The notes beneath the pieces are model-generated. The model was not told the DNA's origin and did no database searches. It worked only from the letters and a program-made list of their open reading frames with translations. Below, one piece after another: positions 41,044-50,227 of a stretch of 64,000 nt of DNA (within the stretch, counting starts at the first letter, position 1; every line of letters begins with the position of its first letter). The DNA lies in the NCBI GenBank assembly GCA_947625045.1, contig CANQMW010000016.1, positions 1 to 64,000 of the forward strand, written 5' to 3'. The position numbers were made by a program, and so were the translations under genes. The DNA comes from an uncultured Oscillospiraceae bacterium (GTDB taxonomy: Bacteria; Bacillota; Clostridia; Oscillospirales; Oscillospiraceae).

Positions 41044-42216
41044 ATGACGACAAAGACAAAAGCTGCTCAATTCATCAAAAAATACACCATGGTCATCGCC
41101 CTGGTTGTGGTGTTCGCTCTGTTCGCCGTGCTGACGGGCGGGCGGCTGCTGTATCCGCAGAACATGTCCAACCTTCTTCTGCAGAACGCCTATGTGCTGG
41201 TGATGGCCTGCGGCATGCTGCTGTGCATCCTGACCGGCGGCAACGTGGACCTGTCCGTGGGCTCCACGGTCTGCCTCATCGGCGCCATCGGCGCACAGCT
41301 GCTGGCCAATACGAACCTGAATGCCGTCCTGGTCATCCTCATCTGCCTGGCCGCCGGCGCGGTCATCGGCGTGTGGCAGGGCTTCTGGATCGGCAACGTA
41401 CATATCCCGCCCTTCATCTGCACCCTGGCGGGCATGTTCCTGTTCCGCGGCCTGGGCCGTGTGGTCCTGGGCTCCCGGACCGTGAGCATCAATAACCAGC
41501 TTTTCCTCAATATCTTCGCCTCCTACATCCAGATACCCGGCATCGACGGCGACGTGAAGTGGTCCGCGTTCATCGTGGGCGTTATCGTGGCGGTGCTGCT
41601 GCTGCTCAACACGATTCTGGGCCGGGCCAAGAAGGCCCGCAAGGGCTATAAGATGGCCTCCGCCACCAGCGCCTTCGGCAAGATCATCGTGATAGACGCG
41701 CTGATCCTGGTCTACACCTGGAAGCTGGCCCACTACAAGGGCATCCCTGTGATGGCTCTGTGGGTGCTGGCGGTGGTGCTCATCTACGCGTTCATCACCT
41801 CCAAGACCGCCTTCGGCCGCTACTTCTACGCGGTGGGCGGCAACGAGAAGGCCACAAAGCTCTCCGGTATCGACACCAAGAGGGTCTACTTCATGGCCTA
41901 CGCCTCCATGAGCTTTTTGGCGGGCCTTTCCGGCCTGCTGATGGCCGCCCGTATCGGCTCCGTCAACGGTGACACCGGCACCTCCTTCGAGATGGACGCC
42001 ATCGGCTCCTGCTTCATCGGCGGCGCCTCCGCCTACGGCGGCTCCGGCACGGTGTCCGGCATCATGGTGGGCGCCATCCTGCTGGGCGTCATCAACCAGG
42101 GCATGAGCATCATCGGCCTGGACAACAACTGGCAGTACGTGGTCAAGGGCGCGGTGCTGCTGGTGGCCGTCATCTTCGACGTGGTCTCCAACCACAAGAC
42201 CGGCAAGGCCGGCTGA
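41044..42216 (+). CDS. gguB: Multiple monosaccharide ABC transporter permease
   Basis: Inner-membrane permease (390 aa), eight to ten helices, BPD_transp_2 family. GNVDLSVGSTVCLIGAIGAQLL and FGRYFYAVGGNEKATKLSGID are characteristic, as is the terminal ILLGVINQGMSIIGLDNNWQYVVKGAVLL. Start ATG 41044 follows GGGGGAG at 6 nt. Confidence 0.95.
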   Translation: MTTKTKAAQFIKKYTMVIALVVVFALFAVLTGGRLLYPQNMSNLLLQNAYVLVMACGMLLCILTGGNVDLSVGSTVCLIGAIGAQLLANTNLNAVLVILICLAAGAVIGVWQGFWIGNVHIPPFICTLAGMFLFRGLGRVVLGSRTVSINNQLFLNIFASYIQIPGIDGDVKWSAFIVGVIVAVLLLLNTILGRAKKARKGYKMASATSAFGKIIVIDALILVYTWKLAHYKGIPVMALWVLAVVLIYAFITSKTAFGRYFYAVGGNEKATKLSGIDTKRVYFMAYASMSFLAGLSGLLMAARIGSVNGDTGTSFEMDAIGSCFIGGASAYGGSGTVSGIMVGAILLGVINQGMSIIGLDNNWQYVVKGAVLLVAVIFDVVSNHKTGKAG

Positions 42217-42229
42217 TAAGGAGGGAGCT

Positions 42230-43708
42230 ATGCTGTACATAGGCGTCGATCTTGGCACCTCCGCCGTGAAGCTGCTGCTCATGGACGGAGAAGGGAAGAT
42301 CCTCAACATCGTATCCAAGGAATACCCCCTGAGCTTTCCCCATCCCGGCTGGTCCGAGCAGGACCCGGCGGACTGGATGCGCCAGACAGTGGCGGGCATC
42401 CGGGAGCTCACCGAGGGCTTCGACAAGACACAGGTGGCGGGCATCGGCTGCGGCGGCCAGATGCATGGGCTGGTGGCGCTGGACGAGCACGACAGCGTCC
42501 TGCGCCCCGCCATCCTCTGGAACGACGGCCGCACGGCGGAAGAGGTGGAATATCTCAACGGCGTCATCGGCAAGGAGAAGCTGTCCAAATACACCGCCAA
42601 TATCGCCTTCGCCGGGTTCACGGCGCCGAAGCTCCTGTGGATGAAAAAGCATGAGCCGGAGCTGTTCGCCAAAATAGCAAAGATCATGCTGCCGAAGGAT
42701 TATGTAAACTACATGCTCACCGGCGTGCACTGCACCGATGTGTCCGACGCCTCCGGCATGCTCCTGTTCGACGTGGAGCACAAATGCTGGAGCCCCGAGA
42801 TGCTGGATATCTGCGGCATCCGGGAGGACCAGATGGCTCAGATATTTGAAAGCTACGAGGTGGTTGGCACGCTGAAGCCGGATATGGCGGAAGCGCTGGG
42901 CCTGCCCGATACCGTGAAGGTATGCGCCGGGGCGGGGGACAACGCCGCTGCGGCGGTGGGCACCGGCACAGTGGGGGAGGGAGGCTGCAACATCTCCCTC
43001 GGTACCTCCGGCACCATCTTCATCTCCAGCGAGCGGTTCGGTGTGGATCCCCACAACGCCCTGCACGCCTTCGCCCACGCGGATGGGAATTATCACCTCA
43101 TGGGCTGCATGCTCTCCGCCGCCTCCTGCAACAAGTGGTGGATGGACGACGTCATCGGCACCACGGACTATCCCGCCGAGCAGAAGCCTATCACCGACGA
43201 TAAGCTGGGCGCCAACCACGTGTTCTTCCTGCCCTACCTCATGGGCGAGCGCAGCCCCATCAACGACACCGACGCCCGCGGCTGCTTCGTGGGGCTCACC
43301 ATGGACAACAGCCGTGCCGACATGACCCAGGCGGTGCTGGAGGGCGTGGCCTTCGGCATCCGGGACTGCCTGGAGGTGGCCCGGAGCCTTGGCGTGGACG
43401 TGAAGCGCAGCCGCATCTGCGGCGGCGGGGCCAAGAGCCCCCTGTGGCGGAAGATCATCGCCAATGTGTGCGATATCGAACTTGAGCTCATCGAGTCCGA
43501 GGAGGGCCCCGGCTACGGCGGCGCCATCTTGGCCGCGGTGGCCTGCGGGGAGTATGCCTCCGTGCAGGAGGCCGCGGAGAGGCTCGTAAAGGTCACCGGC
43601 ACGGTGGAGCCCGACCCGGCCGTCGCCGCCCGGTATGAGAAGCAGTACCGGAAGTTCCAAAAGATATACCCCGCGCTCAAGAGCGTGTTCCCGGCGCTGA
43701 ACGGCTGA
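42230..43708 (+). CDS. xylB: Xylulokinase-like FGGY kinase
   Basis: Phosphorylates a ketopentose such as D-xylulose (492 aa, normal length). FGGY hallmarks: YIGVDLGTSAVK at the N-terminus, GIGCGGQMHGLVALD, ILWNDGRT, and GGGAKSPLWRKIIANV. These match XylB more closely than ribulokinase or glycerol kinase. No xylose isomerase gene is present; the fucose-isomerase-fold enzyme downstream may supply its substrate. AAGGAGG precedes the ATG. Confidence 0.9.
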   Translation: MLYIGVDLGTSAVKLLLMDGEGKILNIVSKEYPLSFPHPGWSEQDPADWMRQTVAGIRELTEGFDKTQVAGIGCGGQMHGLVALDEHDSVLRPAILWNDGRTAEEVEYLNGVIGKEKLSKYTANIAFAGFTAPKLLWMKKHEPELFAKIAKIMLPKDYVNYMLTGVHCTDVSDASGMLLFDVEHKCWSPEMLDICGIREDQMAQIFESYEVVGTLKPDMAEALGLPDTVKVCAGAGDNAAAAVGTGTVGEGGCNISLGTSGTIFISSERFGVDPHNALHAFAHADGNYHLMGCMLSAASCNKWWMDDVIGTTDYPAEQKPITDDKLGANHVFFLPYLMGERSPINDTDARGCFVGLTMDNSRADMTQAVLEGVAFGIRDCLEVARSLGVDVKRSRICGGGAKSPLWRKIIANVCDIELELIESEEGPGYGGAILAAVACGEYASVQEAAERLVKVTGTVEPDPAVAARYEKQYRKFQKIYPALKSVFPALNG

Positions 43709-43716
43709 GGAGGACT

Positions 43717-44010
43717 ATGGATCCGAGAAAGACGCAGCCCCAATATGACCCCCAGAAGCGGTCCAGGGCCACCATCAGCGCGGTCCTGCGCTCCATCGTG
43801 GCCTTCTACCTGGCGTATCTGGGCTGGAACGTGGCCCAGAACGCCGGCGGCCCGGATACCACCATGAAGCCATGGATGGGCTGGGCCATATGCGCGGTGT
43901 TCATGGCGGTGGCCATCGTCTTCGGGGTGTACACCATCAAGCGGTACCAGGCGGACCTGAAGGCGGCGGTGCTGCCTCAGGAGGAGAAACAGGAGGACGA
44001 GGATGAATAA
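43717..44010 (+). CDS. Small membrane protein of unknown function
   Basis: 97 aa with two hydrophobic segments (about residues 24-43 and 53-72), a charged N-terminus and a highly acidic tail EEKQEDEDE. GAGGA lies upstream of the ATG. It sits between xylB and the YczE-like gene and overlaps the latter by 8 nt, so it belongs to the operon. I do not recognise a family. Confidence 0.75.
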   Translation: MDPRKTQPQYDPQKRSRATISAVLRSIVAFYLAYLGWNVAQNAGGPDTTMKPWMGWAICAVFMAVAIVFGVYTIKRYQADLKAAVLPQEEKQEDEDE

Positions 44011-44683
44011 GCGCCCCCTGCGGGAGACGGCGGTACGGGTGGCTCTGCTGCTGGCGGGACTGTGCGTCGCCCACTTGGGCGTGACGCTGTTTCTCCAGTC
44101 CGACCTGGGCTCCGACCCCTTCAACGTGCTCATCCAGGGCCTTTTCCGGTCCGTCCCCTGGCCCGCCTGGGCGGGGATGACCCACGGCCGGACGCACCTT
44201 CTGGTATCGCTCATCATCATGGCGGTGCTCTGGTTCGTGGACCGGCCCCAGGTGCGCATCGGCACGGTGCTGTGCATGGCCCTGGGCGGGCCCATCATCG
44301 ACATGTTCACTGCTCTGCTGGGCCCCTGGCTCAATGCGGGGCTGCCCATGTGGGCGCGGGTGGTGATGCTGGCGGCGGGGTGTGTCATCCTGGCCTTCGG
44401 CATGACCGTCGTCATCCGCTCCGAGGCGGGCACCGGCCCCAACGACCTGGTGGCCGTGGTCATCAGCGAGAAGACGAAAAAGCCCTTCGGGGCGGTGCGG
44501 GTGGCCGTGGACCTGGCCTTTGCCCTGGCGGGCTTCGCCATGGGCGGCGTGCTGGGTGTGGGCACGGTGATATGCGCCTTTCTCGTGGGCCCCGCGGCAC
44601 AGATATTCATGCCCTGGAGCGGACGCATATGCGCATATTTCTTGAAAAAAGCAGGGGTGGCACCGGCCGCCCCGGAAAGGTGA
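44003..44683 (+). CDS. YczE/YitT-like membrane protein
   Basis: Integral membrane protein (226 aa) with five or six helices. The stretch LGVTLFLQSDLGSDPFNVLIQGL near residue 25-47 and SEAGTGPNDLVAVVIS resemble the YczE family. Function is unsettled; a role in solute export is conceivable. It overlaps neighbours on both sides of the sugar operon. Confidence 0.8.
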   Translation: MNKRPLRETAVRVALLLAGLCVAHLGVTLFLQSDLGSDPFNVLIQGLFRSVPWPAWAGMTHGRTHLLVSLIIMAVLWFVDRPQVRIGTVLCMALGGPIIDMFTALLGPWLNAGLPMWARVVMLAAGCVILAFGMTVVIRSEAGTGPNDLVAVVISEKTKKPFGAVRVAVDLAFALAGFAMGGVLGVGTVICAFLVGPAAQIFMPWSGRICAYFLKKAGVAPAAPER

Positions 44684-44687
44684 AGCT

Positions 44688-45323
44688 ATGAAAATAGGTT
44701 CGGTATATGACCCTTCTTTCGCCCCCTACGGGAAGGTGCTGGAGGGCTACGACACCGGGTGTCTCAAAGCCATCATGGAGGCCATCCCCCTGCCGGAGAG
44801 CGGCACGGCCTATGAGCCCAGCATTCCCGCCATGGAAGCCACGGGCCTTTACGGCCAGTTCCAGAACAACGCTTACGGCGGCATGCCCGTGCAGCTGGGC
44901 ATGTGCTGGGGCCGGAACACCAAGCTCAACTGCCTGGAATACCACCGGGACAGCGAGGTGAACATCGGCATGGAGGACTTCATCCTCCTGCTGGCCAAGG
45001 AGGAGGACATCGTGGACGGCGTGCTGGACACGGCGAAGATAAAGGCCTTCAAGGCCCCCGCCGGCGTGCCGGTGGAGGTCTACGCCACCACGCTGCACTA
45101 TGCCCCCTGCCAGGCGGAAAAGGACGGCCATTTCCGGGTGGCGGTGGTCCTGCCCCGGGGCACCAACGGCCCCAAGCCCAATATCACGCCCATGAACGAC
45201 GAGGACAAGACCCTTTGGGGCAGCAACAAGTGGCTGCTGGCCCATGCCGAGAGCGACGAGGCGGCCCAGGGGGCCGTAGTGGCTCTGAAGGGCGTAAATA
45301 TCGACATCGCGGCCGATCTCTGA
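44688..45323 (+). CDS. DUF4867-like protein
   Basis: Cytoplasmic 211-aa protein; by eye it fits DUF4867, a cupin-like family often next to sugar isomerase genes. It has GTAYEPSIPAMEA, NCLEYHRDSEVNIGMEDFILLLA, which reads like a cupin strand with a His/Glu metal site, and VEVYATTLHYAPCQA. Likely role: sugar-related epimerase or binding protein, unproven. It lies 34 nt upstream of the isomerase gene. Confidence 0.7.
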   Translation: MKIGSVYDPSFAPYGKVLEGYDTGCLKAIMEAIPLPESGTAYEPSIPAMEATGLYGQFQNNAYGGMPVQLGMCWGRNTKLNCLEYHRDSEVNIGMEDFILLLAKEEDIVDGVLDTAKIKAFKAPAGVPVEVYATTLHYAPCQAEKDGHFRVAVVLPRGTNGPKPNITPMNDEDKTLWGSNKWLLAHAESDEAAQGAVVALKGVNIDIAADL

Positions 45324-45357
45324 GCGGCGAAAAAATATTATTAATGAGGTGGAAACT

Positions 45358-46836
45358 ATGCTGACGAACATTCCTGTGGTAAAGCTGGGCATCATCGCGG
45401 TGAGCCGCGACTGCTTCCCCATCGAGCTGTCCCAAAAGCGGCGCAAGGCCATCGTGGAGGCCTATAAGGGCGAGATCTATGAGTGCCCCGTGACCGTGGA
45501 GAACGAGAAGGACATGCTCAAGGCCGTAGAGGACGTCACGAAGGCCGGGTGCAACGCCTTGGCGGTGTTCCTGGGCAACTTCGGCCCCGAGACCCCCGAG
45601 ACCCTCATCGCCAAGAACTTCGACGGCCCCTGCATGTATGTGGCCGCCGCCGAGGGCGACGGGGACATGATCAACGGCCGCGGCGACGCCTACTGCGGCA
45701 TGCTGAACTGCTCCTATAACCTGGGCATGCGCCATCTCAAGGCCTACATCCCCGAGTACCCCGTGGGCACCGCCGAGGAGCTGGCGGAAAAGATTGGCGG
45801 CTTCGTGCCCATCGCCCGGGCCATCCTGGGCCTCAAGGACCTGAAGATCATTACCTTCGGCCCCCGGCCCCAGGACTTCTTCGCCTGCAACGCCCCCATC
45901 AAGGGCCTTTACGAGCTGGGCGTGGAGATCGAGGAGAACTCCGAGCTTGACCTGCTGGTGAGCTACAAGGCCCACGCCGGCGACAAGCGCATCGACGACG
46001 TGTGCAAGGATATGGCCAAGGAGATGGGCGAGGGCAAGTACTATCCCGACCTGCTGGCCCGCATGGCCCAGTTCGAGCTGACGCTCCTTGACTGGGCGGA
46101 GGCACATAAGGGCGCACGGAAGTACGTGGCTTTCGCCGACAAGTGCTGGCCCGCCTTCCCCGAGGCCTTTGGCTTCGAGCCCTGCTACGTCAACTCCCGT
46201 CTCGCCAGCCGGGGCATCCCCGTGTCCTGCGAGGTGGATATCTACGGCGCCCTTTCCGAGTACATCGGCATGTGCGTGTCCGGCGACACGGTGACGCTCC
46301 TGGACATCAACAACTCCGTCCCCAAGTATATCTACGACGAGGACGGCATCCAGAAGATGGGCTACGACATCACCGACACCTTCATGGGCTTCCACTGCGG
46401 CAATACGCCGGAGTGCAAGCTCTGCTCCAGCCGGGCGGTGAAGTATCAGCTCATCCAGCACCGGCTCCTGGAGCCCAAGGACTCTGAGCCAGACTTCACC
46501 CGCGGCACCCTGGAGGGCGACATTGCCGCCGGCGACATCACCTTCTACCGGCTCCAGTGCGACAGCGAGGGGACGCTGCGGGCCTATATCGCCCAGGGCG
46601 AGGTGCTGGACGTGCCTACCCGTTCCTTCGGCGGCATAGGCGTGTTCGCCATCCCGGAGATGGGCCGGTTTTACCGCCATGTGCTCATCCAAAAGCGCTA
46701 TCCCCACCACGGGGCCGTGGCCTTCGGCCACTACGGCAAGGAGCTCTTTGAGGTCTTCAAGCTGCTGGGCGTGGGCGACATCGCCTATAACCAGCCCAAG
46801 AGCCTGCCCTATCCCACGGAGAACCCCTGGGCGTGA
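45358..46836 (+). CDS. L-fucose/L-arabinose isomerase family protein
   Basis: Enzyme with the fucose/arabinose isomerase fold (492 aa). VFLGNFGPETPE, CWPAFPEAFGFEPCYVNSRLA (containing a likely metal-binding Glu) and FHCGNTPECKLC are the recognisable segments. It would interconvert an aldose and a ketose taken in by the ChvE importer, feeding the XylB-like kinase; D-arabinose, L-fucose or a related sugar is possible. Start ATG 45358 follows GAGGTG. It overlaps the next gene by 4 nt. Confidence 0.85.
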   Translation: MLTNIPVVKLGIIAVSRDCFPIELSQKRRKAIVEAYKGEIYECPVTVENEKDMLKAVEDVTKAGCNALAVFLGNFGPETPETLIAKNFDGPCMYVAAAEGDGDMINGRGDAYCGMLNCSYNLGMRHLKAYIPEYPVGTAEELAEKIGGFVPIARAILGLKDLKIITFGPRPQDFFACNAPIKGLYELGVEIEENSELDLLVSYKAHAGDKRIDDVCKDMAKEMGEGKYYPDLLARMAQFELTLLDWAEAHKGARKYVAFADKCWPAFPEAFGFEPCYVNSRLASRGIPVSCEVDIYGALSEYIGMCVSGDTVTLLDINNSVPKYIYDEDGIQKMGYDITDTFMGFHCGNTPECKLCSSRAVKYQLIQHRLLEPKDSEPDFTRGTLEGDIAAGDITFYRLQCDSEGTLRAYIAQGEVLDVPTRSFGGIGVFAIPEMGRFYRHVLIQKRYPHHGAVAFGHYGKELFEVFKLLGVGDIAYNQPKSLPYPTENPWA

Positions 46837-47270
46837 GCTGGCCGGAGCAGGTCCGGGCGCTCTGGGAGGCGTATATCGCCGAGACGGAGCAGCTGGAACG
46901 GGACAAAAAGCCCGGCGCCGGCATATTCGGCCTGACGCCGGGCCCCAAGGACGACCCCTGCCACGACAAATTCCTCTTCCAGGCCCAGGCGCTGCTGGGA
47001 AGGATGGACGAGGCGGCGCCGCCCTCCGGAGAGGTGCGCCAAACGCTGGAATACATCTACCGTGCGCCCCTGGACCATCATGAGCCCCTGACCGCCTATT
47101 GGTCATTGCAGGCCATCCACGGCGCCGCGGCGCCCCTGGCGGCGCGGCTGGACCCGGCGGACGCCCGCGCTCTGCGGGACGAGTACAAGAAGATGTACCG
47201 CCGCTGGGAGCGGCTGCCCGCTATGAAGGAGGCCCTGGCCGCCCTGGACAAGGCGGCAGGGAAGAGCTGA
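46833..47270 (+). CDS. Hypothetical operon-terminal protein
   Basis: 145-aa soluble, mostly helical protein with GTG start overlapping the isomerase TGA. Contains GLTPGPKDDPCHDKF and YRAPLDHHEPLTAYWSLQA, with several His and Asp that could bind metal. I do not recognise a family. Translational coupling suggests it supports the isomerase. Confidence 0.7.
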   Translation: MSWPEQVRALWEAYIAETEQLERDKKPGAGIFGLTPGPKDDPCHDKFLFQAQALLGRMDEAAPPSGEVRQTLEYIYRAPLDHHEPLTAYWSLQAIHGAAAPLAARLDPADARALRDEYKKMYRRWERLPAMKEALAALDKAAGKS

Positions 47271-47275
47271 ATAGT

Positions 47276-47308
47276 AAAAAAGCCCGGAAACGTGTTTCCG
47301 GGCTTTTT
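47276..47308 (+). terminator. Terminator of the sugar operon
   Basis: Stem 47277-47291 with 47294-47308 (AAAAGCCCGGAAAC and its complement) followed by T-rich sequence. Confidence 0.9.
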
Positions 47309-47362
47309 GTTATACCATGTCGCGCGGTTCCGGCGTCAGCCGGGAGCACGACCGGTATTTTC

Positions 47363-47392
47363 GGTATAATGACGCGTTGGCGTCATTATACC
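47363..47392 (-). terminator. Hairpin overlapping the asnB stop codon
   Basis: Thirteen-bp perfect stem (47363-47375 with 47380-47392), 4-nt loop; the asnB TAA lies inside one arm. AT-rich and followed on the minus strand by GAAAATACC, so a terminator or 3' stabiliser. Confidence 0.55.
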
Positions 47393-49218
47393 AACTTTAC
47401 ATTATACGCCTGCAACCAGTAGTTCACCTGGAGCATGTAGGCGATGGTCTGGGGTGTGGTCATGAGCTGGCCGTACCAGGGCTGGGCCTTGTCGTCCTCC
47501 AAAAGCCCCTCCAGCGCCTCCCGGCGGACCAGGTCCAAGAGCGGCGCGTGGGGCTGGGCCAGCACCGCCCGCAGGCGCTTCGACACCTCCCGCATGTATT
47601 CCGGGTTGTGGGTCTTGGGGTAGGGGCTCTTCTTCCGCCACAAAATCTCCTGGGGCAGGTAGTCCTTCATGGCCTCCCGGAGAAGGCCCTTCTCATAGTG
47701 CCGGTAGTCCTTCATCTCCCAGGGCACGTTGTAGAGATACTCTGCGATGCGGTGGTCGCAGAAGGGTACCCGCACCTCCAGGGCCGACCACATGCTCATC
47801 CGGTCTTTGCGGTCCAAAAGCGTCTGCATGAACCAGTCGGTATTGAGGCGCATCATCTCCCGCATGCGCTTATCCACGGGACTGTCGCTGTCCAGGGTGT
47901 CCGTGTCCGCCAATGTCATGCGGTACTTCGCCATGAGGTACTCCCGGCTGTCCAGCCCCCGGGCGTATTCCGGGCGGAGGAACCCGGCCCGGTACTGGAT
48001 GGACTGGGCCCAGGGGAAGCCCTCCGCCATGCGTATCTTCTCGTCCCGGTACCAGGGGTAGCCGCCGAATATCTCGTCGGCGCACTCCCCGGAGAGGGCC
48101 ACCGTCACCTGCTCCTTGATGGGCTTGCAGAATTGGAGCAGCGACGAGTCCACGTCGCTCATGCCGGGCAGGTCCCGGGCCTGGACCGCCTCATAGAGGC
48201 CGTCCGCCAGGGCCATGGTGTCCAGCACGGTGAGATGGTTCTCGCAGCCCAGCCAGTCGGCCAGCTTGGGGATATATACCGTGTCGCTGGTGGGCTGGAA
48301 CTTCGTCTCGTGGAAGTATTTCAAATGGTCCTTGTAGTCCACGGAGAAGGTGTGCAGTACCTCGCCACGCTCTTTCATGTGCAGGTTCGCCACGGAGCTT
48401 ATGATGCCCGAGTCCAGCCCGCCGGAGAGGAACGTGCCGATGGGCACGTCGGAGACGAGCTGCCGGCGGATGGCGTCGGTGACGAGATACCGCACCGTGT
48501 CGACGGTGGCGGCCAGGTCGTCGGTATGCTCTCGGGCGGTCAGCTTCCAGTACCGCTCCGTGCGCAGGCCCCGCTCGTCGAACCAACCCCGCCAGCCGGG
48601 GCGCAGCTCGTAAACGTCCCGGAACACCCCGTATCCCGGCGTCCGGCCCGGGCCGGTGAGCAGCACCTCCAGCACGCCCTCCCGGTCCACCATGGGCTCC
48701 ACCAGCGGATGGGCCAGCAGGCCTTTGAGCTCCGAGGCGAACAAAAACGCCCCCCGGCGGATGGCATAGAAAAAGGGCTTCACGCCCATCCGGTCCCGGG
48801 CGATGAAGAGCCGCCGCTCCATGCTGTCCCATATGGCGAAGGCAAAGATGCCGTTCAGATGGTCCACGCACTTTTCGTCCCACTGGATGAAGCTCTTCAG
48901 GACCACCTCCGTGTCCGAGTGACCGGAGAAGGTCTGGCCCCGGGCAATGAGATCCCCCCGGACCTCGTCGGTATTGTATATCTCCCCGTTGTAGACGATG
49001 GTATAGGTCCGGGGCCCGTCCCCTGCGGTCATGGGCTGGCGGCCGTTCTCGATGTCGATGACGGCGAGCCGGTCGTGCAGCAGCGCCGCGTGCTCCGTGA
49101 TATACTCGCCCTTCTGGTCCGGCCCGCGGCGGACCATGGCCCTCTGCATGGCCCGCAGGGCGTCGGCCTGGCCCCGCAGGTCCGTCTGAAAATCGATCGC
49201 TCCCGCGATGGAACACAT
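47386..49218 (-). CDS. asnB: Asparagine synthetase (glutamine-hydrolysing)
   Basis: Makes asparagine from aspartate, glutamine and ATP (610 aa). The start at 49218 puts the catalytic Cys at position 2 (MCSIAG), as needed for the glutaminase domain. The synthetase domain has the PP-loop FLSGGLDSGII and later SGECADEIFGGYPWY. GAGGTGAT lies upstream. The leader carries a long hairpin at 49238-49291. Confidence 0.96.
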   Translation of the reverse strand: MCSIAGAIDFQTDLRGQADALRAMQRAMVRRGPDQKGEYITEHAALLHDRLAVIDIENGRQPMTAGDGPRTYTIVYNGEIYNTDEVRGDLIARGQTFSGHSDTEVVLKSFIQWDEKCVDHLNGIFAFAIWDSMERRLFIARDRMGVKPFFYAIRRGAFLFASELKGLLAHPLVEPMVDREGVLEVLLTGPGRTPGYGVFRDVYELRPGWRGWFDERGLRTERYWKLTAREHTDDLAATVDTVRYLVTDAIRRQLVSDVPIGTFLSGGLDSGIISSVANLHMKERGEVLHTFSVDYKDHLKYFHETKFQPTSDTVYIPKLADWLGCENHLTVLDTMALADGLYEAVQARDLPGMSDVDSSLLQFCKPIKEQVTVALSGECADEIFGGYPWYRDEKIRMAEGFPWAQSIQYRAGFLRPEYARGLDSREYLMAKYRMTLADTDTLDSDSPVDKRMREMMRLNTDWFMQTLLDRKDRMSMWSALEVRVPFCDHRIAEYLYNVPWEMKDYRHYEKGLLREAMKDYLPQEILWRKKSPYPKTHNPEYMREVSKRLRAVLAQPHAPLLDLVRREALEGLLEDDKAQPWYGQLMTTPQTIAYMLQVNYWLQAYNVKLV

Positions 49219-49237
49219 ATGTATCACCTCATATCCC

Positions 49238-49291
49238 AAATGAAAGGGGCACGGCCCGCTTTGGCAAGCGGAACGTGCCCTTTGTTCATTT
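49238..49291 (-). promoter_or_regulatory. Long hairpin in the asnB leader
   Basis: Outer arms AAATGAA/TTCATTT (49238-49244 with 49285-49291) and inner GGGCACG/CGTGCCC (49247-49253 with 49274-49280) form one long stem, with a nested CCGCTT/AAGCGG hairpin. It ends 20 nt before the start codon. Possible attenuator; no T-box core was found. Confidence 0.5.
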
Positions 49292-49358
49292 CAGTCTATG
49301 CGGCGGCGGGGAAGGGGTGCGTTACCCGCTCCGTGTCCTGTTATTTTGCTCCTGCCTA

Positions 49359-49391
49359 TGGTATCATAGAGGTCAGACCGCTATGATACCA
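49359..49391 (+). promoter_or_regulatory. Perfect dyad upstream of the XRE gene
   Basis: TGGTATCATAG (49359-49369) and CTATGATACCA (49381-49391), 11-nt spacer. The second arm ends near the SD region, so it may be an autoregulatory operator. Confidence 0.6.
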
Positions 49392-49421
49392 AAAAGGAAC
49401 CGGAAAAGGAGGCGGCTGCCC

Positions 49422-50177
49422 ATGGACCAGGGAAAGATCGGACGATTCATTGCGCAGCTCCGCAAAGAGCGGGGCATGACCCAGGAGCAGCTGGGCGAGC
49501 GATTGGACGTCAGCCAGCGGACGGTGTCCCGCTGGGAGACGGGCAGGAACATGCCGGATATAGGGCTGCTGTCGCCCCTGGCCCAGGCACTTGGCGTGAC
49601 CGTGGCAGAGCTTTTGGAGGGGCAGAGGCTGGGGAGCTCGGGGAGCATGAGTCCGGAGGAGGCGCAGGCGCTGGCGCAAAAGGTGCTGAAAAGCGCGGAT
49701 GGCTCCGCCCGGGGCGGGCCGGACCGGAAGAAGTGGGCCGTGCGCTATGGCGTGTGTCTCGTTCTGTCCCTTTTGGAAATAGGGGCGCTGGCCTGGCTGA
49801 TGGCCCGGGACCCGGACCACTGGGATGTATACTGGCCCGGTATGCTGATGACGGCGCTGGCCGTCGGTTTTGGCGCCTACTTCTGCCTGTTCGCCAGGAC
49901 CCGGCTGCCTTGGTATCACGACGTGGGAAAGATCAGCATGTACTGTGACGGCCCGCTGCGCATGAATGTGCCGGGCGTGCGGTTCAATAACCGCAATTGG
50001 CCCCATATCCTCCTGTGGGTGCGGGCATGGTGCCTGCTGACCATGACGCTGTGCGGGGCCCTGTGCCTGGGGGCGAGGGCACTGCTGGGGCCGGGGCCGG
50101 TGGCCCAGTGGCTGCCCATGGTCACTCTCGCGGGACTGCTGGCGGCGATCTATGTGCCGGGGAGAAAGTACGAATAA
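49422..50177 (+). CDS. XRE regulator with membrane domain
   Basis: 251 aa. Residues 4-60 are an XRE helix-turn-helix (MTQEQLGERLDVSQRTVSRWETG, typical of Firmicute regulators), then a linker. Four hydrophobic segments follow (about 106-125, 137-155, 196-216, 226-246), interrupted by a soluble loop. This architecture suggests a membrane-tethered DNA-binding sensor. I chose ATG 49422 with AAAGGAGG upstream. A truncated paralogue sits at 51334. Confidence 0.88.
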   Translation: MDQGKIGRFIAQLRKERGMTQEQLGERLDVSQRTVSRWETGRNMPDIGLLSPLAQALGVTVAELLEGQRLGSSGSMSPEEAQALAQKVLKSADGSARGGPDRKKWAVRYGVCLVLSLLEIGALAWLMARDPDHWDVYWPGMLMTALAVGFGAYFCLFARTRLPWYHDVGKISMYCDGPLRMNVPGVRFNNRNWPHILLWVRAWCLLTMTLCGALCLGARALLGPGPVAQWLPMVTLAGLLAAIYVPGRKYE

Positions 50178-50186
50178 AACACAAAA

Positions 50187-50218
50187 GGCCGCGCCCTTCT
50201 TCCGAAGAGCGCGGTCTT
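50187..50218. terminator. Bidirectional terminator between XRE and degV genes
   Basis: Stem built on GGCCGCGC (50187-50194) and GCGCGGTC (50209-50216) with an internal TTCTTCCGAAGA hairpin; T run to the right, A run to the left. Confidence 0.75.
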
Positions 50219-50227
50219 TCTATGCCG

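Noticed and set aside
49219-49430. T-box leader for asnB
   Set aside because: A long hairpin exists but the T-box TGGNACCGCG and specifier features are absent.
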